Assembly: GCA_016190665.1 (NCBI GenBank)
Contig: JACPQD010000055.1
Coordinates: 1 to 64,000 of the forward strand
Reading direction: 5' to 3'
DNA: 64,000 bases
From: Chloroflexota bacterium
GTDB taxonomy: Bacteria; Chloroflexota; Dehalococcoidia; JACPQD01
In this document: positions 56,352 through 64,000 of the stretch, piece by piece
How positions within the stretch are numbered: the stretch's first letter is position 1
Layout of the letters: each line of letters starts with the position of its first letter
Made by a program: the position numbers and the translations under genes
The notes under the pieces: generated by a model
Told to the model about the DNA's origin: nothing
Database searches by the model: none
What the model saw: only the letters and a program-made list of their open reading frames with translations

Positions 56352-58697
56352 ATGCCAAGAAAGAAGACTCCGCGGGTGGACAGCGTTATCGAACTCCCGG
56401 TGCTGGCGCGCCGGGACACCGTCCTTTTCCCTCACATGGTAGCCCAGCTTTTCGTCCGCCGTGAGGCCTCGCTCAAAGCCATCGAGGAAGCTGTGGCCCG
56501 CCAGTCTGCCATCATGGTCGTGGCACGCCGGGACGTGAAGAGCACTGAAGTCGCGCCCGAAGACCTGTACACGGTCGGCACGGAAGGGGCCATCGGCCGC
56601 GTGCTGAAGATGCCGGATGGCACGACCAGCGTCTGGGTACAAGGCCAGAGGCGACTGCGGATAGCCAGTTTCATTCAAACGGCGCCCCATCTCCGGGTGA
56701 ACGTCGTCCCCATAGCGGAACCCTGCGAGCCGTCGCTCCAGGCAGAGGCGCTGCGGCGCGCTGTCCTGGCGCTCTTCGAGAAGGTCGTCAAGCTTTCGTC
56801 CAATATCCAGGAGGAGACCTTCATTGCCGCTATGAACGCCGACGAACCGGGCTGGCTGGCGGACCTGGTGGCCTCCTCTCTCGAGATCGGCATACCTCAG
56901 CGACAGGAGATCCTGGAGACGATTCCGGCCGAGGAGCGTCTGCAGAAAGTGAGCATCTTTCTGGCAAAGGAGCTAGACGTCCTGGAGCTCCAGAGCAAGA
57001 TTCACTCCAAGGTCCAGGAGGAAGTGGACAAATCGCAACGGGAGTTCTTCCTTCGCGAGCAGCTCAAAGCCATTCAGAAGGAGCTGGGCGAGGTGGACGC
57101 CCAGACTCGCGAGATAAACGAGTTCCGCAAGAAGATCACCGCGTCCGGCATGCCCAAGGCGGTAGCCAAAAAGGCCAACGACGAAGTGCAGCGGCTGGCC
57201 ACGATGCCCGCCGCGTCCCCTGAGGTCGCCGTCATCAGAAGCTACCTGGACTGGCTAACCGTCCTTCCCTGGACGAAGAGCACCAAGGACAAGCTGGACA
57301 TCAAGCAAGCTGCCAAGATCCTCGATCAGAATCACTACGGGCTCGCGAAGGCAAAAGAGAGGATTTTGGAATATATGTCGGTTCGCAAGCTGTCCGCTGG
57401 GAAATTGCGCAGCCCGATCCTCTGCTTCGTCGGCGCTCCTGGAGTCGGCAAGACGAGCCTGGGCATGTCTATCGCCGAAGCGCTGGGCCGGAGATTCGTA
57501 CGCATCAGCCTGGGCGGCATCCGGGATGAAGCTGAAATCCGCGGCCACCGCCGCACGTATGTCGGCGCCCTGCCCGGCAGAATCGTTCAGGGCATGCGTA
57601 ATGCCGGCACTGTCAATCCAATCTTTATGCTTGATGAGATCGACAAGGTCGGCGCCGACTTCAGGGGCGACCCGTCGTCAGCCCTCCTGGAAGTGCTCGA
57701 CCCCGAGCAGAACCATTCTTTCAGCGATCACTATCTGGACGCTCCCTATGACCTCTCCAAGGTTATGTTCATAACTACCGCCAACGTGCTGGACCCCGTA
57801 TTGCCCGCGCTACGAGACCGCATGGAAGTCCTCGAACTCCCCGGTTACACTGAGGAGGAGAAGCTCCGCATCGCGCAGCAGTTCCTGGTGCCGAAACAGC
57901 TCAAGGAGCATGCCCTACTGGACGGTCAGCTTCAATTCTCGGAGGGGGCGTTGCGCCGCATCATTCGGGAGTATACCCGCGAGGCCGGTGTGCGCAACCT
58001 CGAGCGGGAGATTGGAAGCATTTGCCGGAAGGTGGCTCGCTTGGTAGCCGAAGGAGGCAGCCCCCCGCGCTCCGTGACGGTCCAGTCTCTGAGCAAGTAC
58101 CTGGGACCTCAGAAATTCTTCTGGGGCATTGCCGAGGAAAAAGACGAGGTGGGGGTCGCCACGGGAGTCGCCCGCACCGAGATGGGGGGAGATGTACTCG
58201 AGGTGGAGGTCACCCTGATGGATGGCAAGGGCAGCCTCACCCTCACCGGACAACTGGGCGAGGTGATGCGGGAGTCGGCCCAGGCGGCTTTGAGCTTCGC
58301 CAGGTCAAGGGCCGATGAGCTGAAGGCCAAGTCCCACGTCTTCGATAAGACTGACATCCATATACACGTGCCGGAGGGCGCCGTTCCCAAGGACGGCCCC
58401 TCCGCCGGCGTCACCATTGCCACGGCCCTCATCTCAGCCTTGACAGGACGCTCGGTGTCCAAAGACGTGGCTATGACCGGAGAGATAACCCTCCGGGGCC
58501 GGGTACTGCCCGTTGGAGGGCTGAAGGAGAAGATCCTTGCCGCCCATCGGGCCGGCATCAAGACCTTCGTTATGCCCAAGAAGAACGCCAAGGACCTCGT
58601 GGACATCCCCTGGCCCGTTCGCAGGGAGCTTAACTTCGTTTTCGCGGAGAGGATGGACGACGTGCTGGCGGCGGCGCTCCTGGACAGGGCTGGCTGA
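56352..58697 (+). CDS. lon: ATP-dependent protease Lon (endopeptidase La)
   Basis: 781 aa. N-terminal LAN domain (IELPVLARRDTVLFPHMVAQ), long coiled region (about 200-300), AAA+ module with GAPGVGKT (361-368), Walker B IFMLDEIDKV, and the Ser-Lys protease domain: catalytic S684 in GPSAG and K727 in GLKEK, 43 residues apart as in E. coli. Degrades misfolded and regulatory proteins, including antitoxins, so it may control the many toxin modules nearby (inference). Confidence 0.97.
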   Translation: MPRKKTPRVDSVIELPVLARRDTVLFPHMVAQLFVRREASLKAIEEAVARQSAIMVVARRDVKSTEVAPEDLYTVGTEGAIGRVLKMPDGTTSVWVQGQRRLRIASFIQTAPHLRVNVVPIAEPCEPSLQAEALRRAVLALFEKVVKLSSNIQEETFIAAMNADEPGWLADLVASSLEIGIPQRQEILETIPAEERLQKVSIFLAKELDVLELQSKIHSKVQEEVDKSQREFFLREQLKAIQKELGEVDAQTREINEFRKKITASGMPKAVAKKANDEVQRLATMPAASPEVAVIRSYLDWLTVLPWTKSTKDKLDIKQAAKILDQNHYGLAKAKERILEYMSVRKLSAGKLRSPILCFVGAPGVGKTSLGMSIAEALGRRFVRISLGGIRDEAEIRGHRRTYVGALPGRIVQGMRNAGTVNPIFMLDEIDKVGADFRGDPSSALLEVLDPEQNHSFSDHYLDAPYDLSKVMFITTANVLDPVLPALRDRMEVLELPGYTEEEKLRIAQQFLVPKQLKEHALLDGQLQFSEGALRRIIREYTREAGVRNLEREIGSICRKVARLVAEGGSPPRSVTVQSLSKYLGPQKFFWGIAEEKDEVGVATGVARTEMGGDVLEVEVTLMDGKGSLTLTGQLGEVMRESAQAALSFARSRADELKAKSHVFDKTDIHIHVPEGAVPKDGPSAGVTIATALISALTGRSVSKDVAMTGEITLRGRVLPVGGLKEKILAAHRAGIKTFVMPKKNAKDLVDIPWPVRRELNFVFAERMDDVLAAALLDRAG

Positions 58698-58748
58698 TAG
58701 CAAGGCCTCGCTGGCGCCACTGCCTTAATGGGATTAGAGGAGTCGGGA

Positions 58749-59261
58749 ATGGGCCTTAACTGGTTTGACGTTGCAGTTGCCCTGGGAATGCTCTGGTGGA
58801 TATCCGCCGGACTGGCAAGCGGCTTCATCCGGGAGGTCATCGGTGTGGGCGGGCTCATCCTTGGATTCATTGTAGCTGGCAAGTTTTACGGCTCTTTCGC
58901 CAGCGTCCTGGTCCCGGCCTTCGAAGTCGATATCGCCAGGATCGCCTCCTTCGTTATCATCGTTTTCACCGTCACTCTCATCGCCCACTGGATTGGCTCC
59001 TTGCTCCACAAGACAGTTTCCATGCTCTTCCTGGGGTGGGCGGACCATCTTCTGGGCGGCATCTTCGGAGCGGTCAAGGGCCTGGTGATCTTCGCTGTTC
59101 TCATCGCTGTACTCACCAAGGTACCTTTCCTGGGCATCGAGTCCGGAGTCAGAGAATCAGTCCTTGCCAAGCAGTTCCTGGACTTCCTGCCCCTGGCATC
59201 AGGCCTTCTGCCTGACTTGTTCGAGGTGTTCCAGTCGCTTCTGCGGAAACTCCCGGGTTAG
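58749..59261 (+). CDS. CvpA-family membrane protein
   Basis: 170 aa from ATG 58749 (AGAGGAG upstream). Four helices: FDVAVALGMLWWISAGLASG, VGGLILGFIVAGKFYGSF, IASFVIIVFTVTLIAHWIGS, LLGGIFGAVKGLVIFAVLIA. CvpA-like proteins affect colicin production or envelope processes; the exact function is unknown. The start at 58728 lacks a ribosome site. Confidence 0.85.
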   Translation: MGLNWFDVAVALGMLWWISAGLASGFIREVIGVGGLILGFIVAGKFYGSFASVLVPAFEVDIARIASFVIIVFTVTLIAHWIGSLLHKTVSMLFLGWADHLLGGIFGAVKGLVIFAVLIAVLTKVPFLGIESGVRESVLAKQFLDFLPLASGLLPDLFEVFQSLLRKLPG

Positions 59262-59373
59262 TTAGGCGCAAGAGAGGGCGGGTTTCAAACTTGCGGGCTG
59301 GGTCGAAAGGCCCCAACCAAGCACCGAAAACCGCCAAATCCGACCCGTCGGACGCGGATATAGTGAGGTAGTT

Positions 59374-59919
59374 ATGGTCAACTCGGAGGTTTTGGTTCTC
59401 AATCAAAACTATGAGCCCCTGAATGTCTGCAACGCGAGAAGGGCCGTGGTCCTCCTCGATCGCGGGAAAGCGGAGGTGCTGGAACACGGCGAAGGGGCGA
59501 TCAAGACGCCCTCCTTCTCCCTGCCTCTGCCGTCGGTGATCCGCCTGATCTACCTCATAAGGCGACCCCGCCCGCAGCGCCGACTCACGCGCCGAGAGAT
59601 CTTCCTCCGGGACCGCTACACCTGCCAGTACTGCGGCAAGCAGACCAGGGACCTGACGATAGACCATGTGGTCCCTCGCCACCGGGGAGGCAAGCATTCC
59701 TGGGACAATCTGGTGAGCGCCTGCCCCGCGTGCAATCGAAGGAAGGCGGGCCACACGCCGGCGGAGGCGCACATGAGGCTCCTTCACCCACCCCAGGCGC
59801 CGCGCTACGCCAGCTACTACGTTTGCCACCGCCACGCGGAATCAAAAGATAACTGGCTGAAGTTCATCCCGGAGTGGGAGCGGTTGGAGCACCACACGGT
59901 GAGATACGCAGGTGAGTGA
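59374..59919 (+). CDS. HNH endonuclease
   Basis: 181 aa. HNH motif with zinc cysteines: FLRDRYTCQYCGKQTRDLTI, DHVVPRHRGGKHSWDNLVSA, CPACNRRKAGHTP. An N-terminal beta segment (VLNQNYEPLNVCNARRAVVL) marks the group of bacterial HNH proteins often annotated as restriction-like. Stand-alone, no methylase next to it. Confidence 0.9.
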   Translation: MVNSEVLVLNQNYEPLNVCNARRAVVLLDRGKAEVLEHGEGAIKTPSFSLPLPSVIRLIYLIRRPRPQRRLTRREIFLRDRYTCQYCGKQTRDLTIDHVVPRHRGGKHSWDNLVSACPACNRRKAGHTPAEAHMRLLHPPQAPRYASYYVCHRHAESKDNWLKFIPEWERLEHHTVRYAGE

Positions 59920-59936
59920 GGGAAGCTAACCGCTCG

Positions 59937-60785
59937 TCACCGCCTCCGGCGGTTCCGTCTGTCTTTGCGGCCCACCGGCGCCGTTCCTTCCGCCAGCGTC
60001 AGCTCGCTGACTTTCGCTTCCACCGTCGCACCACTCTCCAGTTCCACCTCGGCGGAATCTTTCAATGGGTTCGTCCCAACTATCGTCCCCTCGCCCATAG
60101 GAACGCGCACCTTCTGGCCGATCGGCGGCATCTTCTCTTTCATCATTCGATACTGTTCACTTTCGTGAGCCAGGCAACAGAGCAAGCGGCCGCACACACC
60201 GGATATCTTCGCCGGATTCAAGGGCAAGTCCTGCTCCTTAGCCATGCGAATGGAGACCGTGCTGAAGGAGGACAAATGGCTGGCGCAGCACAGGGGCCTT
60301 CCGCACCTTCCGAAGCCGCCGACCATCTTAGCCTCGTCGCGGGGACCCACCTGACGCAGTTCCACCCTGGTGTCGAAGGCCGAGGTCAGCCGGCGCACCA
60401 ACTCCCGAAAGTCGACGCGGCCCTCGGAGCTGAAATAGAAGGTCAGACGCGTGCCGTCCAGATTGTACTCCGCCGAGATCAGCTTCATGGGCAGTCTGGC
60501 CTCAGCAATCATCTCCGCACACTTCTTCATGGCGGAGCACTGCTTGCACCGAAACTGCGCCGCCCGCTCCTTGTCCTCGGCCTCCGCTTTGCGGATAACC
60601 GGCTTTAACGGCTCCACGATATCGTTGTTGACGACCTGACGCGGCGCGATGACCACCTGACCCATTTCCAGGCCTCGCGATGTCTCCACGACCACGTCAT
60701 CATTGATGTCGAGTTCCAGACCAGCGGGGTCAAAGTAGTAGACTCTTCCCGCCCTCTTGAAACGAATACCGACTATATCTGTCAT
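59937..60785 (-). CDS. ricT: RicT/YaaT-like PSP1 protein
   Basis: 282 aa. PSP1 domain: VGIRFKRAGRVYYFDPAGLE ... YLNLDG-type core and Cys clusters GGFGRCGRPLCCASHLSSFS and GVCGRLLCCLAHESEQYRMM, ligands of Fe-S clusters in the B. subtilis Ric complex that adjusts RNase Y. The ATG overlaps the holB stop by 4 nt, keeping the conserved holB-ricT order. The C-terminus is basic. Confidence 0.93.
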   Translation of the reverse strand: MTDIVGIRFKRAGRVYYFDPAGLELDINDDVVVETSRGLEMGQVVIAPRQVVNNDIVEPLKPVIRKAEAEDKERAAQFRCKQCSAMKKCAEMIAEARLPMKLISAEYNLDGTRLTFYFSSEGRVDFRELVRRLTSAFDTRVELRQVGPRDEAKMVGGFGRCGRPLCCASHLSSFSTVSIRMAKEQDLPLNPAKISGVCGRLLCCLAHESEQYRMMKEKMPPIGQKVRVPMGEGTIVGTNPLKDSAEVELESGATVEAKVSELTLAEGTAPVGRKDRRNRRRR

Positions 60786-61843
60786 TTCTCTGTGTCTCCC
60801 GAACTCTCGGATCGCGAGGCGCCAGCCGGCAGGCCCAGGACCAGCGTCTCCAGGACCAGGCGAGAGTTTGCATTCTGCTCAAGCCGGCGCAGCGCCAGCC
60901 TCAGGCTCTTGACAAAAGCCTGAATCTCCGCCAAAGTGTAGGCGCTGGCCCATCTGACAATGCTCTCCTCCTGGTTCACGTTTGTAATCAAAGCGGGACA
61001 CCCCGCCCGCGCCAACAACAGGTCCCGCCACCACTCTATCCAGAGGCCCAGAAGCTGCCGGACCGATTCCCGGCTGCGGACGAACTCCTGGGCCAGGCGC
61101 GCGGCGAAGGCAAACCGCTCCACCACTCCTGCGCCGGCCAGGTCCACCAGCGCACTCAGCTTGGCCTCTCTTTCCCGCAGCAGACCTTCGTCCTGGCTGG
61201 CCGCCAGCGCCCACCCCACACGGCCACGGGACATTCGGGCGAGCACCCTGGCTTGCTCAGCCGAAAGCCCGCCTCCGGCGGTTCGTGCAACGAGGGCCTC
61301 TTCCAGAGCGGCGCAACCCATGGGCTTCAGCTCCAGCCTCTGGCAGCGCGAGATGATGGTGGGCAGGAGCAGCCTTTCGTTGGCCGTGAGCAGGACTATC
61401 ACCACGCCCTCGGGAGGCTCCTCCAGCGTCTTCAGCAAGCAGTTGGCGGCGTCAGCGGAGAGGCGTTCCGCCTCATCTATGATGAATGCGCGGCGCTTGC
61501 CCTCAAAGGGCTTCAAACAGGCGCTCCGCTGCAAATCATGAATCTGATCGATGCCAATGACGACTCTGGTGCTGCCCTGGACTCCGATCCCGGGCTCTCC
61601 AGTGGGCACGCCCAAAACCTGAATGTCCGCGTGCTTGCCGGCAGCGATCCTCTGGCAGGCCCGGCATTCCCCACAGGGCGGCGTTTCCTCCACACAGTTC
61701 AGCGCCTGGGCCAGCTTCACGGCCAGGGTCATTTTGCCGACGTGTCTCGGCCCCACGAAGAGATAGGCATGAGCCAGGCAACCATCCTTCAGCCCGCTCC
61801 GCAGGCAGGTCACCGCCTCATTATGTCCGATGATGTCCCACAT
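60782..61843 (-). CDS. holB: DNA polymerase III subunit delta' (HolB)
   Basis: 353 aa, clamp-loader subunit. P-loop-like VGPRHVGKMTLAVKLAQALN, zinc ribbon (CVEETPPCGECRACQR), the conserved INEAERLSADAANCLLKTLE region (here IIDEAERLSAD) and the sensor IISRCQRLEL. The C-terminal half is variable. Tightly coupled to ricT. Confidence 0.94.
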   Translation of the reverse strand: MWDIIGHNEAVTCLRSGLKDGCLAHAYLFVGPRHVGKMTLAVKLAQALNCVEETPPCGECRACQRIAAGKHADIQVLGVPTGEPGIGVQGSTRVVIGIDQIHDLQRSACLKPFEGKRRAFIIDEAERLSADAANCLLKTLEEPPEGVVIVLLTANERLLLPTIISRCQRLELKPMGCAALEEALVARTAGGGLSAEQARVLARMSRGRVGWALAASQDEGLLREREAKLSALVDLAGAGVVERFAFAARLAQEFVRSRESVRQLLGLWIEWWRDLLLARAGCPALITNVNQEESIVRWASAYTLAEIQAFVKSLRLALRRLEQNANSRLVLETLVLGLPAGASRSESSGDTEK

Positions 61844-61856
61844 CGCCAGGGTTCTC

Positions 61857-61993
61857 CGCAGTCATCAATCGTTCAGCCGTCAGCGGTCAGCTTTCGGCAT
61901 TCAGCTTCACTCATCAGCAATCCATTAGAGGCCTTGCCGCTTCGTGCTTCTCGCTTCGCGCTTCCTTCTCATTCATCATTCCGCATTCATCAT
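61857..61993. repeat. Filler repeat spacer between lysA and holB
   Basis: Repeated TCATTCATCATTC and CAGCCGTCAGCGGTCAGC words, also present around 8000-8060, 50290 and 51730. No ORF. Confidence 0.55.
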
Positions 61994-63310
61994 TCATCGT
62001 CCATCGATCACATCGCAACGCATGAGGTCCTCATAGGTCTCCCGCCGCCGTATCAGCCTGGCGTTTCCGTCCTTCACCAGAACAATGGGAGGTTTCAAGG
62101 AAGCGTTGTAATTGCTGGCCATGGACAGGCAATAGGCGCCGGCGGCCGGTATGGCCAGGATATCCCCCGTCCTAAGCTCTGGAAGCTGGACATCGCGAAC
62201 AAGGACATCGCCCGACTCACAGAACTTGCCCGCAATGGTCACCAGCTCCCCCACTCCTCCGGTTCGATTCGCCAGGACCGCCTCATACCTGGAGCCATAA
62301 ATGGCGGGGCGAATGTTATCCGCCATGCCGCCGTCCACCGAGACGTACTTACGCACGCCGGGTATCTCCTTCGTGGCTCCCACCGTGTAGAGGGCGACGC
62401 CGGCCCTGCCGACGATGCTGCGGCCCGGCTCCACGATGAGGCGAGGCGCGGGCATACCAGCGGCGCGGCTTCCCTCGTGCAGGGCGGAGACGATAGCCTC
62501 CGCGTAAGCGCCGACAGGCGGCGCGGGGCTATCGCCGGTGTACTGGATAGCGAAGCCCCCTCCCGGGCTGAACTCGGCCATGCGCAGACCCAGCTTCTCC
62601 CTCATCTGCGCCGCAAACTGGAAAGTCATTCGCATGGCGAGCTGGTACGGCTCCGTCTCGAAGATGGGCGAGCCGAGGTGGACGTGCAGGCCGACGAGGT
62701 TCAGATGCGAAGCTGACATGGCACGGGCGACAGCGGTCTCCGCCTGGCCCGTGGCAATGGTGAACCCGAACTTGCTATCGATAATGCCCGTGGTGGTATG
62801 CTGGTGAGTATGGGGGTCCACACCTGGAGAGAGCCGCAGCAGAATGTCCTGTTTCTTTCCCGCCTCGCCGGCCAGGGCCTCCAGCCGCTCCAACTCCAGA
62901 AAGTTGTCCACGACGAAGCGTCCGATCCCCGCATCGAGAGCGAAGCGCAGCTCCTCCGGGGTCTTGTTGTTGCCGTGGAAGTAGACCTTCTCCACGGGGA
63001 AAGCGGCGGCCCGCGCGATGGCCAACTCACCTCCGGACACCACATCGAGCCCCAGCCCCTCCTCATGGAGAATCTGTGCCAGCGGCCGGTTGATGAAGGC
63101 TTTGCAGGCATAGACCACCTGCGTATCAGCATGGCGGAGGGTGAATTCGCCCACGAACTGAGCGCACTGAGAACGGAGGGTGGCTTCATCAAAGACGTAG
63201 AGGGGAGTACCGAAGCGATCGACCAGGTCCACCGCGTCACATCCGCCGAGAAAGAGATGCCCGTTGTCCCGCACCCGAGCGGTCTCAGGGAATATGTGAG
63301 AGATCATCAT
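61994..63310 (-). CDS. lysA: Diaminopimelate decarboxylase
   Basis: 438 aa. Last step of lysine biosynthesis (PLP-dependent fold III). PLP lysine K70 in YACKAF, HGNNKTPEEL, PGVDPHTHQHTTTG, the substrate region PGGGFAIQYT, GRSIVGRAGV, and the dimer motif CESGD. No lysine riboswitch was seen. Confidence 0.96.
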   Translation of the reverse strand: MMISHIFPETARVRDNGHLFLGGCDAVDLVDRFGTPLYVFDEATLRSQCAQFVGEFTLRHADTQVVYACKAFINRPLAQILHEEGLGLDVVSGGELAIARAAAFPVEKVYFHGNNKTPEELRFALDAGIGRFVVDNFLELERLEALAGEAGKKQDILLRLSPGVDPHTHQHTTTGIIDSKFGFTIATGQAETAVARAMSASHLNLVGLHVHLGSPIFETEPYQLAMRMTFQFAAQMREKLGLRMAEFSPGGGFAIQYTGDSPAPPVGAYAEAIVSALHEGSRAAGMPAPRLIVEPGRSIVGRAGVALYTVGATKEIPGVRKYVSVDGGMADNIRPAIYGSRYEAVLANRTGGVGELVTIAGKFCESGDVLVRDVQLPELRTGDILAIPAAGAYCLSMASNYNASLKPPIVLVKDGNARLIRRRETYEDLMRCDVIDGR

Positions 63311-63349
63311 TACTATTATGCCCTAAACTGAGCGCGAAATGCCATTCAG

Positions 63350-63378
63350 ATTATAAGGCAGGAAGGAGGGTATGGCAA
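63350..63378 (-). promoter_or_regulatory. lysA promoter
   Basis: Minus strand TTGCCA (63378-63373), 17-bp spacer, TATAAT (63355-63350); leader about 33 nt. Confidence 0.8.
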
Positions 63379-63448
63379 GCCGAGGCCAATGCGGACAATG
63401 CGGGTTTTCAAGGAGGCGCGAGACGCTGCCCGAGCAGGAATCTAGGAC

Positions 63449-64000
63449 TTAAAACGTATGCGTGATGAGAGTCCTGACGCCGATGCCTATGAGGATCAGC
63501 CCGCCAAGAACCCTGGCAGGACTGCCGAGAAGCGCCCCAACCCGCCTGCCCACGGCAAAACCCAGGGCGGTGACAGCGAAGGCGACCAACCCGATCAACA
63601 GGCTGATCCCCAGGACATCTTGCTCGAAAAAGGCCAGGCTCAACCCCACGGCGAAGGCGTCGATACTGGTAGCCACGGACAAGCTCACAAGAGTCAGCCC
63701 CTTCGACATATCGGCGTTGCCAGCGCCGTCTCTTGAACGAAATGCTTCCCAAATCATCCTTCCACCCACCAGCGCCAGCACGGCGAAGGCTACCCAGTGG
63801 TCGAAATCGGCCACAAACTGGACCACGGGCCCTCCGGCAAGCCAGCCTACGGCAGCCATGCCGAACTGGAAGAATCCAAAGGAGAACGCCGTGCGGAAGA
63901 CCTGACGGAGGGAGACCGAGGGCATGGAAATGCTGCCGCTGAGGGCCACGGCGAAGCAGTCCGCGGATAGACCCAGCGCCACCAGAAGGATAGAGAGGAG
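63449..64000 (-). CDS. mntP: Manganese efflux pump MntP (5' end outside window)
   Basis: 183 residues in the window, starting mid-helix (LLSILLVALGLSADCFAVAL) and lacking the first few residues. Six helices; a conserved repeat of acidic helix motifs LGLSADCFAVAL and VATSIDAFAVGLSLAF (D, D) typical of MntP. Exports Mn2+. A Mn riboswitch (yybP-ykoY) would lie upstream, beyond the window. Confidence 0.92.
   Translation of the reverse strand, partial: LLSILLVALGLSADCFAVALSGSISMPSVSLRQVFRTAFSFGFFQFGMAAVGWLAGGPVVQFVADFDHWVAFAVLALVGGRMIWEAFRSRDGAGNADMSKGLTLVSLSVATSIDAFAVGLSLAFFEQDVLGISLLIGLVAFAVTALGFAVGRRVGALLGSPARVLGGLILIGIGVRTLITHTF

Noticed and set aside
63311-63448. Lysine riboswitch upstream of lysA
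   Set aside because: Only about 33 nt separate the promoter and ATG, too short, and no riboswitch core is visible.

Overview
The window (64 kb, G+C-rich, roughly 60%) looks like a chromosomal segment of an uncultured bacterium, most likely a Chloroflexota (Dehalococcoidia-like). The reasons are indirect: the DnaG zinc ribbon has the C-F-G-x-C spacing I associate with that phylum, a 30-aa bS22-type ribosomal protein is present, housekeeping genes are scattered among lipoproteins with Ala/Pro-rich linkers, there are many orphan solute-binding proteins, and intergenic spacers are full of short dispersed palindromic and tandem repeats. No rRNA, tRNA or CRISPR array was seen.

Layout. 0.1-3.7 kb: dnaG and rpoD. 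4-5.8 kb: an XRE/ImmA-like protease plus PIN-domain pair. 5.8-10 kb: rarA, a SIMPL lipoprotein, an ECF sigma/anti-sigma pair, a 30-aa membrane ORF and the 30-aa bS22 gene. 10.4-15.9 kb: four tandem paralogous MFS transporters, each with its own near-leaderless promoter. 16-19.2 kb: marC and gyrA. 19.7-23.3 kb: a surface-polysaccharide island. 23.3-25.2 kb: two toxin-antitoxin-like pairs and a DUF6941-like gene. 25.5-36 kb: three orphan ABC solute-binding lipoproteins interleaved with HicAB, a PIN module and a selenoprotein locus. 36-43.4 kb: queH, a secreted nuclease, a tandem cytochrome P460-like lipoprotein, rimI, vanW, apt, purA. 43.7-50 kb: a fragment of a solute-binding protein and a TIR-NACHT-fGS-AAA conflict protein with an AAA/membrane partner. 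50-55.3 kb: a repeat-rich accessory strip with a 370-bp duplication, a truncated vapC, intact VapBC, a nucleotidyltransferase pair, DoxX and an IS256-family insertion. 55.3-64 kb: DUF1801, lon, cvpA, an HNH endonuclease, ricT-holB, lysA and the edge of mntP.

The most remarkable content is the 28.7-35.9 kb locus. Two proteins have an in-frame UGA followed by Gly-Ser-Cys (UGSC motif), at residues 104 and 103. Each UGA is followed by a hairpin whose apical loop begins 18-19 nt downstream, where a bacterial SECIS element should sit. In the first protein the selenoprotein domain is fused to a domain that, in the second cluster, is encoded by a separate neighbouring gene. This fusion suggests that the two modules work together, probably in a redox reaction linked to substrates caught by the adjacent solute-binding proteins (inference).

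Other strong signals are the 1454-aa TIR-NACHT-fGS-AAA protein with its tightly coupled AAA/membrane partner, seven toxin-antitoxin-like modules in 64 kb, and an IS256-family element that splits a dispersed palindrome and retains a perfect 8-bp target duplication.
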